The notes below the pieces were generated by a model, which was not told where the DNA came from, made no database searches, and saw nothing but the letters and a program-made list of their open reading frames with translations. A program made the translations under genes and the position numbers. A stretch of 20,427 nt of DNA from Coptodactyla brooksi (taxonomy: Eukaryota > Arthropoda > Insecta > Coleoptera > Scarabaeidae), in NCBI GenBank assembly GCA_033557675.1, contig JAWQRM010000687.1, positions 1 through 20,427 of the forward strand, written 5' to 3'. This document shows, piece after piece, positions 1 through 9,215 of the stretch; the first letter of the stretch is position 1; each line of letters opens with the position of its first letter.

Positions 1-60
1 TCAATGTACATATTCTATAAATTAATATTCTATAAAATTACATATTCTATAAATTTTATA

Positions 61-600
61 ATGAAAAATTTATGAAAGTAGTTTACATCAGTTGCAAATC
101 CATTGGAAATGGACTGTATAATTATAGTTAACTATAATTTAACAAACAAACAATCTTTTTCTAATCCATTCATTCCAAAACATGGTTTATCTTTATATTT
201 AACATTCCTACATCTTTGTTCTTTGTTGCATAATCTTTTGCTGTCACAAAATCAATGTTATTTCCACAACTTATAGGCAATCATGATATTTTTTAAAAGA
301 TTAAGCTGCATTTGCTTATTTAACCCATTCTGTACAAAATATGCTTCATCTCCTTTCGAAATATGATGGAAATAAGCCATATTTAATATTTTTAAATCTT
401 GTTCCTTTTTCTTTGAAGAATTGTCAACATCTTTTGCTCTTACAAAGTCAATATTATTAATCAGTTTTGAAGAAGCTTTGGGCACGAAAGATATTTGTGC
501 TAATGATGATGAAATAATTGAAATTGAAATTGTACCCATTGAAAAATATATGAAAATTGTTTACATCCATTTGGAATCCACTCAACAGGTTGCAAAGAAA
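61..600 (-). repeat. Decayed, internally repeated sequence of unknown family
   Basis: Three short blocks recur with divergence inside this stretch. One block at 226-262 resembles 418-460. One at about 165-215 resembles 318-378. One at 61-112 resembles 541-600. On the minus strand, 258-539 is open for 93 codons and contains KGDEAYFVQNGLNK, and the related block at 165-215 reads DKPCFGMNGLEK, so a small coding motif seems to have been duplicated and then broken. A third relative of the 318-378 block lies at 13678-13735. I do not recognise the family. The pattern fits a worn dispersed element rather than a live gene, because the frames are interrupted and no splice sites frame the open stretch. 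Confidence 0.45.
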
Positions 601-970
601 ATATTATAGTGGAAAAAACTGAGATAAGACAACATTGACATGTTTGTTATAAAATTAATTAATTAAGAAATTCAATAGCAAACTATAACAAAACCTTGAT
701 ATTTTAGAGATGACCTTAGTTATTACCAACAAAAATTTGGCAGCGGTGTTTGTTTTTATGAACCGAGATAATGTCTGTGTGTGTAACATTAAGTCTTTTT
801 TTTTTCATTATTACATTGCCAGGAGGTTTTTGGCAAAAGTCTCACGCGAGGGTAGAATGTGACCTTCACGTTTCGCAACATTTCGCAACATCCAGCAGAA
901 TAATACAAAATGATAAACTGTTGCACTTAGAATTTTCCGTATTTTATTTTATTTTATTTTATTTTTTTAG

Positions 971-1196
971 ATATTACAAGGCACCGGTCCTGTGAATGTG
1001 AACGCATCATTGACCAACGTTACTGTTTTGGGTTTTGGGGACACCCACATACTGCTGAACAAAGTGGACCCGAAAACGCACGATTTTTACACGGAATTGC
1101 ACTTGCCACGACTGAGAATTGATGGAAACTATAAACTTCAGGGACGGATACTGCTTATTCCATTGAGAGGATCCGGTGCCTGTTGGTTCGATGCCA
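971..1196 (+). CDS. Takeout/JHBP-family protein, internal coding exon
   Basis: This exon encodes 75 residues plus one base of the next codon, starting ILQGTGPVNVNASL. Takeout/JHBP proteins are secreted, elongated lipid-carrier proteins of insects; individual members bind juvenile hormone or other hydrophobic ligands and act in haemolymph, feeding or chemosensory tissue. The family pattern seen here is a beta-rich start (GTGPVNVNASLTNVTVLGF), then LPRLRIDGNYKLQGRILLIP followed by LRGSGACWF, matching the usual G-Y-x-x-x-G-x-x-L-L-x-P-x-x-G-x-G block. The exon is bounded by a T-rich acceptor ending TTTTTTTAG at 970 and a GTAAGT donor at 1197. The signal peptide, the two N-terminal cysteines and about 65-80 residues normally present are missing, so earlier exons must lie left of the window or be unrecognised in 1-970. 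The ligand cannot be told from the sequence. Confidence 0.88.
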
Positions 1197-1359
1197 GTAA
1201 GTAACTTGCTTTCTTTAACTTACAAAAACATGTTTTTGTACTTTGTACCAGTCAAAATGTTTAATTGGTAAATACATTAAACTAATTGCACAGCTTGTAT
1301 TGCAAGTATAACAGCTAGAAATATATTTAATTAATTATACAGTAATTGTATTGGAATTC

Positions 1360-3640
1360 AAGTAGAATTTCCAAAATTCTAAGAAAGTTGCAAGAAATTC
1401 AAACCAAAACAAATAAATCAAAGTTTTGGCTTGAATTTTTTCAAATACTGACAATATTTTAAGAATATACAAGGTGTTTCTTTTATAATTATTTTTATTA
1501 TTATATAGGGTATCGATTAAAACAAATTGTGAAGCAAAATTTCCAAAATTCTAACAGGATTACAAAAAAATCAAACAAAAACTCATAAATCAGAGTTTTG
1601 GTTTGAATTTCTTCAAATATTGACATTATTTTAAGAATAAACAAGGTGCTTCTTATATAATTATTTTTATTATTATACAGGATATTGATTAAAATAGATT
1701 ATGAAGTAAAATTTAGAAAATTCCAACAAGGTTAGAAAAAAATCAAACCAAAACTCATAATCAGAGTTTTGGTTATTGATTTTTTCAAATACTGAGGTTA
1801 TTCTAAGAATATGCAGGGTGATTCTGATGTAATTATTATAATTAGTATATAAGGTGTTCATTAAAGCATATTGTGGAGTAGAATTTTCAAAATTCTAACA
1901 AGGTTACAAAAAAATCAGACCAAAACTCATAAATCAAAGTTATAGTTTGAATTTTTTCAAACATTGACATTATTTTAAGAATATACAAGGTGCTTGTTAT
2001 ATAATTATTTTTATTATTATATAGGATATTGATTAAAATAGATTATGAAGTAATAAAATTTCCAAAATTCCAACAAGGTTACAAAAAAATCAGACCAAAA
2101 CTCATAAATCAAGGTTTTGGTTTGAATTTTTTCAAATACTGACAATATTTTAAGAATATACAAGGTGTTTCTTATATAATTATTTTTATTATTATTATAT
2201 AGGGTATTGATTTAACAGATTATGAAGTAAAATTTTCAAAATTCCAACTAGGTTACAAAAAAATCAGACCAAAACTCATAAATCAAGGTTTTGGTTTGAA
2301 TTTTTTCAAATACTGACAATATTTTAAGAATATACAAGGTGCTTCTTATATAATTATTATTATTATTATTATATAGGGTATTGATTTAAACAGATTATGA
2401 AGTAAAATTTCCAAAATACCAACAAGGTTACAAAAAATCAGACCAGAACTCATAATCAGAGTTTTGGTTTTTGATTTTTTCAAATACTGAGGTTATTTTA
2501 AGAATATCCAGAGTGATTCTTATGTAATTATTATAATTAGTATATAAGGTGTTCATTAAACCATATTGTGAAGTAAAATTTCCAAAATTCTAATAATGTT
2601 ACAAAAAATTCAGACCAAAATTCATAAATTAAAGTTTTGGTTTGAATTTTTTCAAATATTGACATTATTTTAAGAATATACAAGGTACTTCTTATATAAT
2701 TATTCTTATTATTATACAGAATATTGATTAAAACAGATTATGAAGTAAAATTGCCAAAATTTCAACAAGGTTACAAAAAAATCAAACAAAAAACTCATAA
2801 TCAGAGTTTTGATTGGATTTTTTCAAATATTGACATTATTTTAAGAATATACAAAGTTTTGGTTTGAATTTTTTCAAATATTGACATTATTTTAAGAATA
2901 GACAAGGTACTTCTTATATAATTATTTTTATTATTATATAGGGTATTGATTAAAACAGAATATGAAGTAAAATTTCCAAAATTCCAACTAGGTTGCAAAA
3001 AAAATCAGAGCAAAACCCATAATCAGAGTTTTGGTTTGAATGTTTTCAAATATTGAAATTATTTTAAGAATATACAAGGTGCTTCTTATATAATAATTAT
3101 TATTATTATTATATAGGGTATTGATTTAAACAGATTATGAAGCAAAATTTCCAAAATTTCAACAAGGTTACAAAAAAATCTAACAAAAAACTCATAATCA
3201 GAGTTTTGATTTGATTTTTTCAAATATTGACATTGTTTTAAGAACATACAAAGTGCTTCTTATATAATAATTTTTATTATTATACAGGATATTGATTAAA
3301 ATAGATTATGAAGTGAATTTTCCAAAATACCAACAAGGTTACAAAAACTCATAAATCAGAGTATTGGTTTAAATTTTTCCAAACACTGACATTATTTTAA
3401 GAGTAGACAAGGTACTTCTTGCATAATTATTTTTATTACTAATTATTTTAAGAATACACAGGGTGATTCTTATATAATTATTACTAAATAGAATGTTGAT
3501 TAAAATATATTGTGAAACGGAACGTCCAAAATTACAACAAGATCACAAAAAATTGAAATAGAAACTCCTAAATCAGAGTTTTGGCTTTGTTCTTTTCGAA
3601 TATTGACGTCATTTTAAGACTATACAGGGTGATTCTTATA
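1360..3640 (+). repeat. Intronic tandem satellite, ~172-bp monomer
   Basis: Most of the 2773-bp intron 1197-3969 is a head-to-tail array. The anchor AAGGTG or a close variant follows TTTTAAGAATATAC at 1471, 1643, 1815, 1987, 2162, 2336, 2510, 2682, 2852, 2904, 3076, 3250, 3409, 3470 and 3626. Spacing is 172-175 bp except for short steps of 52 and 61 bp and two shortened ones of 156-159 bp, which mark truncated monomers. Each monomer carries an A-rich part (ACAAAAAAATCAGACCAAAA), a TTTTGGTTTGAATTTTTTC part and a T/A trinucleotide part (ATTATTTTTATTATTATA). The right end, 3627-3960, is diverged unique sequence running to the acceptor at 3969. Confidence 0.93.
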
Positions 3641-3969
3641 TAATCATTTGTATTGTTATGTGGGATGTTGATTAAACAATAGGACTGCATATTTTTATCT
3701 ATTTTTAACACAATTTTGAATTTAAAATAAAATAAGAGACTAATGATAATGAAGTAGTTACGTTTTCTTACAGGACATGCATAAGAATTATGTATTCACC
3801 TAGTTTTCTACGATAATAATGTTAATAGTATGTATAACAACTTTCTCTGGCTGGCTTTTAAACATTGGACGAGAAAAATTAGATTATTTATTATAACAAG
3901 TGTTTTGTTCTCAACACTTTTCGAATTATCTCTATATTAAATTATTAATTCTCGATTTATTTGTTACAG

Positions 3970-4119
3970 AAAAACTAGACATTGTAGTGAAGAACGTCGT
4001 AGACTTAATAGAACATGACGGTTTCCATTTCTTCAAGATTACAGGTATTCACGTGAAATTCAGCATAGGTGGCCTTAGTTTGTACATGGGAAACCTTTTC
4101 GATGGCATAAAAGCGTTAG
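3970..4119 (+). CDS. Takeout/JHBP-family protein, penultimate exon
   Basis: The first two bases complete a lysine codon begun at 1196, then 49 codons follow (KLDIVVKNVVDLIEHD onward) and one base is left over. The join to exon 971-1196 keeps the frame, although reading straight through from the exon edge without the split codon would hit an early stop. The acceptor is TTGTTACAG at 3961-3969 and the donor GTAAGA at 4120. The segment IGGLSLYMGNLFDGIKALG is the conserved late JHBP block, usually of the form G-L-x-x-x-x-x-N-L-F-N-G-D-K-x-L-G, so identity with the family is firm. The usual aspartate before K is isoleucine here (DGIKALG). Confidence 0.9.
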
Positions 4120-4169
4120 GTAAGAGAAACACACGAGAAAGAAATAAAAGTTTAAATATTTCATTTCAG

Positions 4170-4330
4170 AGGAGTCTACAAATAGGTATTTGAACGAAAA
4201 TTGGCAGGTCCTGGCGGATTCTCTGAAACCGATACTGACAAATACCATAGAAAACATAATGCTCGAAATTTTGAGGAAAGTTTTCGATAACATTCCGGCA
4301 GACTTTTTCATTAGCGATTTAACGTCATAG
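4170..4330 (+). CDS. Takeout/JHBP-family protein, last exon with stop
   Basis: This exon begins after the acceptor ATTTCATTTCAG (4158-4169), completes a glutamate codon and encodes EESTNRYLNENWQVLADSLK and on to a TAG stop at 4328-4330. The pattern N-x-x-L-N-E-N-W-x-x-x-x-x-x-L-K-P followed by a long amphipathic helix is the standard JHBP C-terminus. With the two preceding exons it gives 178 residues in one uninterrupted frame, with no defects, so the gene looks functional. The intron before it is only 50 bp. No AATAAA follows closely; ATTAAA variants at 4335-4340 and 4446-4451 are possible cleavage signals. Confidence 0.9.
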
Positions 4331-4795
4331 GTAAATTAAATGGATTGTTAGTTAGTTAGATTTAGTTTTGTAACAATAGCTCCTTTATAAAAGAATTCAA
4401 AAAACACCTTCTGGCAATGTTTGTTATTCCATTTCGTTAAAAGAAATTAAAGAGAATTAAGTTAAAGTAACACACGCATTGCGTACTTAATTTTAGCTTC
4501 TTTCTGACACATTTACGTAGCACATTCAAAAATGTAAACAGTTTAAAAATAACCGGCCCAAACTGAGTGACTCACGCCCCCCCCGAGAGAGTGAATCAAT
4601 TTGATATTCTCCAAATTTGGTAACACCAATTAGTAACGAAGCATTAAAAATCAATTGGCAATCCGAACACCAATTAAAATAATGACTTAATTATTTTATG
4701 ACATGCTGAAAGTGCAATACTTTTTAATTAAGATAAAACTGAATTTGTCGAAAGTTAAATTAAATATAAAAATATTTTGTTTATAAAATATTTAC
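4331..4795. other. 3' flank of the takeout gene, no gene seen
   Basis: AT-rich sequence holding the probable 3' untranslated region of the takeout gene. A run of eight or nine C at about 4574-4582 stands out in otherwise AT-rich DNA. No coding pattern, RNA gene or clear repeat was recognised. Confidence 0.5.
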
Positions 4796-4825
4796 CTGCC
4801 ATAAGGGCTTGCTTGGTCCGGGCAT
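4796..4825 (-). CDS. Candidate first coding exon (10 codons) of an unknown gene
   Basis: On the minus strand an ATG at 4825-4823 opens ten codons, MPGPSKPLWQ, ending exactly at a good donor CAG|GTAAAT (intron from 4795). The leader just upstream is free of the AT-rich character of the neighbourhood and is CpG-rich. What is seen is a start codon, a short open reading stretch and a donor; that it is a real first exon is inference. The following exon would lie to the left, antisense to or beyond the takeout gene, and none was recognised in the window. The protein family is unknown to me. Confidence 0.35.
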
Positions 4826-5060
4826 GTTCGAAGCTTCTACACAGAGCTGAAAAACACTGAAAAATGGAAAGTGGCTTCGCGTACTGACGCTGGTACTGCC
4901 AGAATTATTCGACTTGCCAGAATGAATCTCGCGCTTTCTTATACTCAACGAGAGCAAAGCTGACCTCTAACGTGTTTCCTTGGGGTCATTCGAACCGCCC
5001 ACACCTTTCAGGTTGACTAACACCTGAAAAATGCTTCGTTTGCGAATTTTGCGCAATTGT
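4826..5060 (-). promoter_or_regulatory. CpG-rich putative promoter and 5' leader
   Basis: This block carries over a dozen CpG dinucleotides in about 235 bp, in contrast to the AT-rich flanks. On the minus strand it includes a TATA-like GTATAAGAAAG near 4936-4946 and an initiator-like TCAGT at about 4885, about 60 bp upstream of the ATG at 4825. It reads toward the candidate exon at 4796-4825. A decayed element or an unannotated exon would be alternatives. Confidence 0.3.
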
Positions 5061-5109
5061 TGTTTATTTTGGAGATGTTCAGCAGAGTTTCGTATTAAAT
5101 TACCCTAAG

Positions 5110-5520
5110 GGTTATTAAAATATATCATTCTTTTATTAAAAAAAAAAAATTATCAATTAACCTTTCATAGATTGCTCCATTTCTTAACTGTCAGTTTTGA
5201 CAGTTTGTAAACCTTCAGTTCAGCCTCAATTGATAATAATTATTAGTAATATTTTAATCCACAGCATTGTACTGCATACAATTCTGACGTAAGTTAATAT
5301 TTTCAGTTTGATGAAAGTTAACTATTAACGAAAAGTCACCAATAAGGATATTCTAAAAGATATTCTAGATTTGCGAATATATCTTAGATGTAACCACTTA
5401 AATTAATGCAAATTACATCGATTTCAATTAACTGAGAAATAATTTCAATTACATGTCAGTCTTGGCAGTTAATAAAAGTTGTCAATTACTTTTAATAACA
5501 TCTTAGTTGACATTCGTTTA
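5110..5520 (-). repeat. Inverted single copy of the 9.7-11.6 kb repeat family
   Basis: The reverse complement of 5165-5205 reads AACTGTCAAAACTGACAGTT followed by AAGAAATG and ATCTATGAA, the same order as units at 11047-11090 and 11410-11450. Further left-to-right agreement continues over 5400-5520, where the reverse complement carries GTAATTGAAATTATTTCTC, TTAATTTAAGTGG and ACATCTAAGATATA as in 10515-10590 and 10830-10910. It lies in the opposite orientation to the array. Confidence 0.8.
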
Positions 5521-5719
5521 CTTTTTTTTAATGACAAGAGAACTGTGCAATATAGTAGTGTTATTTTGGTATTTACTAATATACATTTATAATAATGTAC
5601 ATTTTTCAATAACTGTTAAGATTAAAATCCATATACAATTAACACTAAGGCGCTAATTCTATTTACAAATATGTGCCACACATTTTAAAATCATAACATT
5701 CATGTTTGGGTTGATTAAA

Positions 5720-5876
5720 TTAAATCGAAGCTTGTTCCTTATTTCGACCGTACGTTTCTTGGAACAAGCACCAGTCCAGAAGTTCCTGCATAAATACAAA
5801 CCCATCTTCGTTTCTGTGAAGCTGATCTACACCCACCTTTGGTGAATATTGTAATTTACCATCGAAGATTGTTCTT
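5720..5876 (-). CDS. Candidate terminal exon or relic, unknown protein
   Basis: Minus-strand 5876 to 5720 is open for 51 codons and ends in TAA. Its middle reads FDGKLQYSPKVGVDQLHR, then NEDGFVFMQELLDWCLFQE, with a balanced amino-acid mix and higher GC than its surroundings, which is typical of real coding sequence. A pyrimidine-rich stretch followed by AG (CTTTTTTATTTCT then ATAAAG) just upstream could serve as acceptor near 5874. The plus strand is also open over part of it (about 46 codons from 5702) but reads less like protein. I do not recognise the family. It could be the last exon of a minus-strand gene or a fragment of a mobile element. Confidence 0.35.
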
Positions 5877-6188
5877 TATAACATAGAAATAAAAAAGATT
5901 TTGGTCCCTAAGTACTTTCTGTGTTTATTTTGGCAATAATGACAAAAGCAAAAGTGACCGAAGAAAGAAGAAAGGTGCAGGATATATATTAAACTATATG
6001 TGAAAGTTACGGAGATATTAAAAAGGAAGAAAAGAAGGGATAATTCAAGATTTAAGAAACGTAACAACTCCAAACAAAATTAGGAACACGGAAAGACAAT
6101 TATAGAAAAGTAAAATGCAATAATTTGGTACAGTCAAAGGCAATAATAAAAATAAATCGAAAATCTGGATTCCATCAACAAAACTATG
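5877..6188. other. Intergenic, nothing recognised
   Basis: AT-rich, A-heavy on the plus strand. It may be the worn upstream part of the reverse-transcriptase relic that starts near 6189, but no motif supports that. Confidence 0.4.
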
Positions 6189-6740
6189 ATGCAAGCTTAT
6201 GTTGCTTTTGCCACAAAGCAGACAAGGCAACTTAGTAGAGCTGTCAAATTTTTAGAAATAGAAGTAAACCCAAAATAAATAGTAATTAATGAAGGTAAAA
6301 CGAAGTACAAGTCTTCTGGTATGGATAAAATAAAAATAACAACAACGTGCGTCCCAAAATAAGACTGTTATCACAAGAAATTACATACTATACATTTGAA
6401 GAGTTTATAACATGTAAATATGTGGGAGTTATGATAAACGAAACAAATAAAAAGCTACACGTCAGCGAAAAAGAAATTCAAGTAGGTTACAAGGTTTTCT
6501 TTTGTAATTGGAAGAGCAATTTGAAGGTCCCTGAGACAAAAATAATCAGAACAACAATGCAAACAACAAAGGGAACAACAAATGGAAACGAATACAGGTC
6601 ACTGATGGATTGCGAAACCACTGATGCTCTTGGAAACGAAAATTATAATTAAAAGTAACAACAGAATGGAAACTGATACGAAGGAGACAGAAGAGAATGG
6701 AGAAAAGCAATTGACAAAGCGAAAACACGAAAGACTATGA
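6189..6740 (+). mobile_element. Non-LTR retrotransposon reverse-transcriptase relic
   Basis: Broken plus-strand reading holds pieces in the order of a non-LTR reverse transcriptase C-terminal half. First comes AYVAFATKQTRQLSRAVKFL, at the place of the family's A-Y-A-D-D segment, with the catalytic aspartates lost. Then INEGKTKY (family: I-N-x-x-K-T-K-Y) at about 6286-6310. Then YTFEEFITCKYVGVMIN (family: F-x-Y-L-G-V-x-I-N) with a following GYKVFFCNWKSNLKVPETKI. Last comes EWRKAIDKAKTRK near 6693-6731, like the extreme C-terminal W-R-x-A-x-x-x-A-K-T of these elements. An in-frame stop and frame changes show it is dead. The exact clade is not determined. Confidence 0.6.
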
Positions 6741-6764
6741 AGAAAAGGCCACGAGATACAGCTC

Positions 6765-7122
6765 TATATTGGGAGAAGTTGCTTTCTAGGACTTTCATAG
6801 TTAGGGGAGGAAAACTCAATGCCTGAATTTAAAGTTGGTTATCTTAAGGTGAAAATTTTAGTTATTCCACTTCTGCAAGTGGAATAGTAAAGCCTGGATG
6901 ACAGCTCATCTGGTTAGAACATGTTTTGCCGAATATTTTGAGCCCAATGTTAAGAAGACCTATTGTTCCGAAACAAAGGTTCCTTTCATAGGAACCTGTT
7001 TATAAAAAAGGGACTTCATTATTGCTTTTTGACAATCCATAAAGTTTTGTTGCAAATGGAATTAATGGCCTTTTTCGTCTTGTAATCACAACATTCATCT
7101 TACAGCCCGTGGATCAAGAAAT
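6765..7122 (+). mobile_element. Tigger/pogo-type transposase relic
   Basis: Frame-shifted plus-strand pieces follow Tigger order: YWEKLLSRTFIVRGGK (family F-W-K-K-x-P-S-R-T-F-I), then NSKAWMTAHLVRTCFAEYF at about 6886-6942 (family S-K-A-W-M-T), VKKTYCSETKVPF, and finally TTFILQPVDQEI at about 7088-7123 (family N-T-T-S-x-x-Q-P-x-D-Q-G-x-I). The D-N-A-P-G-H block between them is corrupted. Several stops and frame changes mean no active product. It abuts a mariner fragment on its right. Confidence 0.72.
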
Positions 7123-7206
7123 CTAAAATACTTAAATGGTAAAACTTTCAATAATCATGATGCTGTGATATAGAGCCTTTGTCCAAATAAGGACAAGAAA
7201 GTGGGT
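7116..7206 (+). mobile_element. Mariner transposase C-terminal fragment
   Basis: The plus strand reads NLKYLNGKTFNNHDAVI, a stop, then CPNKDKKVG, matching the mariner C-terminal block R-S-L-Q-N-x-L-N-G-K-x-F-N-x-x-x-x-V-K-N, then F-F-A-x-K-D-x-K-F-Y. Only about 30 codons survive. It is joined directly to the Tigger relic, so one element probably inserted into or recombined with the other. Confidence 0.65.
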
Positions 7207-7521
7207 AAAAAAAATTCCCCTGCTAAAATTTCCTGTTTAAATACAAAGTCACAAAATTCGTAAACAACAATGTCACTATGCTTACGTACAGTCTATAATT
7301 AACTTTAATTCGGACGTCACAGAACAACAATGTTGCAGACGTATTTGTTGTTTCCACGGGTAACACAATTTCCCTTCCAAAATCTTAATTTGAATTTCCA
7401 ACAGTAGATTTGCATTGAAGTTTAGACGTTACATTTTGGCGTTCAAACATTTTCCACTGCCAGACGCTAAGTTTGTTTTGTAGAGAGCGAAATCAACAAT
7501 TTTCCTTTCGTTTTTCTGTCA
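7207..7521. other. Intergenic, nothing recognised
   Basis: AT-rich sequence between the mariner fragment and the candidate small gene. No coding pattern or long repeat was seen. Confidence 0.4.
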
Positions 7522-8025
7522 CTATCGTATTTTTGTTACTACTTTGATACCTGTACAACTTAATTATTTAAAAGATAACAGCGAATTAAAACATACATCT
7601 ATGAATTAATTACCTTCGTAAATAAGTGTATATGTGATTCCACTTTTGGCAATTTCAAGTCTCCTGGGAATTTGTTTAAGAGCAACGTAACCATCGAGGA
7701 TCAGGAAAATTTCAAACCTTTCCGGACGAATTTTGGAAATTATGCACAATTCAGTTGACACACACCTAAAGTCTGAAATAGTCCATTTCAAAATTCCTAG
7801 TATAATATCTGTTGTAAACATCGTTGCTCATTTTATATTTTAAAATCAGTTTTATCTTTTAAAAATTTCCTGTAAATATACATTCGAACCGAAATGTTCT
7901 TTTGTACATCAATCCTACTGTGTCGATAAAACATGCTACAGTCGTCGATCTAAAGTACATTGTGTTAGTTAATAAAATATTATTTACCTACCCAAAATTG
8001 GTGCACCAAAACAAAAACTACCCAT
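7522..8025 (-). CDS. Possible small three-exon gene, unknown protein
   Basis: A minus-strand model can be drawn with three exons. Exon 8025-7992 starts MGSFCFGAPIL and ends at donor G|GTAGGT. Exon 7808-7614 follows acceptor TTTACAACAG, encodes DIILGILKWTISDFRCVS and then IRPERFEIFLILDGYVALKQ, and ends at donor GAAG|GTAATT. Exon 7550-7522 follows acceptor TTGTACAG and encodes GIKVVTKIR before TAG. All three joins keep the frame and give about 86 residues. The middle part could alternatively start at an ATG at 7821. The open middle exon is the best-supported part. No family is recognised, and the exon model is inference; a chance open stretch is quite possible. Confidence 0.22.
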
Positions 8026-8154
8026 AATCTTTGTTATTGTGTCTGAATTGAATTGTCTCTCGAAAGAAATAGTATAAATTAAAAATGCAATGTGCAGAAG
8101 AAAGGCAGTAAACAAATTCTATTGAACTAAAATTGGATTTTACAAAAAAAAAAT

Positions 8155-8246
8155 AATAACGTGTAGCATCACCTCTAGCTGTAAGTTTTAATTAGCTTCT
8201 TAATCAAATTCTGGATGGTTTCTTGGGGAATGTCACGCCACTTATC
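8155..8246 (-). mobile_element. Tc1-like transposase C-terminal fragment
   Basis: On the minus strand the sequence reads DKWRDIPQETIQNLIKKLIK and, after a one-base frame change, ARGDATRYY. This matches the extreme C-terminus of Tc1-family transposases (W-x-x-I-P-Q-E-T-I-x-N-L-I then A-x-G-G-x-T-x-Y). Only about 30 codons remain and the frame is broken. Confidence 0.65.
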
Positions 8247-8675
8247 GAACAACAAAAAGCAAAAAGTGATCAGGCTTATAAGGTTATACCACAGGAATAG
8301 AATTTTTAAAGATGTCATCGTAAGCTTTCTGAAAATACTGATGAAAATTAATCACCTACTTCATATATTATTACCACAAATAAGTTCTTTAATTTTACCA
8401 CATGTACCTATTCCTTTTGTTCAATTATACATGTGCATTTATAGGTTGCATTTAAAGAATCTAATTCCCTAGACTGGAATAGTTTTGACCCACATTGGTT
8501 GACTTCTACCAATGAAATGATTTATTTCTTTTGGCATTTTCTAGCAGCCTCTTTTATCTTGCTTTCGAAGTAACTTGCATGTAATTTTATTCATAGATCT
8601 TATTAGTTTGATGTTGAATTTAACAAGGAATGCAAAAACCAACATTTTCGACAAGAAAACTGTCGATTCTCGTAA
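8247..8675. other. Intergenic, no gene supported
   Basis: A plus-strand stretch at 8215-8472 is open for 85 codons, but it overlaps the reverse strand of the Tc1 fragment and has no recognisable protein pattern. Nothing else is seen. Confidence 0.4.
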
Positions 8676-9215
8676 AGGATATGCAAAGTTTATGGTGTAT
8701 TGATGTCTTAATGTCAGAATTGGTTTACCAAACTTCGTTCTGGAGATTTCTCATCCAAAGGTGGCCAACTGAAGCTGATAACAATCAATTAAAAGGCAGT
8801 TTGATATGAACTGGATTGTTTACAATAACGTCAATCGAAACAGATGAAAATATGAATTGTATAAGAAAGAGATCACGCTGTATATTTGGCGAGATTACAA
8901 GAGTGTTGTGTATCTTGAACTGCTTCCAAGAAACAAAACGATTAACTCAGATGTGCACCGTAAATAACTGGGGATATTAAACGAAGCAATCAAAGGAAAC
9001 GTCCAGAATTGGCAAATTTCGTTTCACCATAACACATCTTTAGTGACCTGCCAAAAATTACTAAAGCTTAGTAGGGAAGTGATGTCATATCTACGATATA
9101 ACTTTCACCTTGCACCATCAGATTACCATTTATTTCGATCCTTGAATGGTAAAACTTTCAACGAAGAAAAACCGAAATTATTTTTGCAACAACCCAATAA
9201 AATTTCACTAAATAC
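8676..9215 (+). mobile_element. Degenerate mariner transposase relic
   Basis: Plus-strand pieces appear in mariner order: RICKVYG, QNWFTKLRSGDFSSK at about 8716-8760, TEADNNQLK, NWIVYNNVNRK near 8813-8845, WRDYKSVVYLELLPRNKTIN and SDV to about 8955, LNEAIKGN, LVTCQKLLKLS, and LAPSDYHLFRSLNGKTFNEE at about 9110-9169. The helix-turn-helix half is only partly present. The H-x-D-N-A-R-P-H-T-S catalytic block is reduced to HHNTS, so the second catalytic aspartate is lost, whereas the third (in PSDYH) remains. Stops and frame changes are frequent. No terminal inverted repeats were recognised. The residue pattern resembles the mariner group common in insect genomes. Confidence 0.88.

Noticed and set aside
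1..970. First exon and signal peptide of the takeout gene
   Set aside because: No stretch with a signal peptide or the paired N-terminal cysteines followed by a phase-0 donor could be found here.
1360..3640. CRISPR-like array
   Set aside because: The units are contiguous ~172-bp monomers without unique spacers, inside a eukaryotic intron.
3900..4193. 97-codon plus-strand frame read as a gene starting at 3900
   Set aside because: Its centre is the takeout exon 3970-4119; the ends run through a splice acceptor and donor, so the ORF limits are not the gene limits.
8215..8472. 85-codon plus-strand frame
   Set aside because: It overlaps a reverse-strand Tc1 relic and shows no family pattern.
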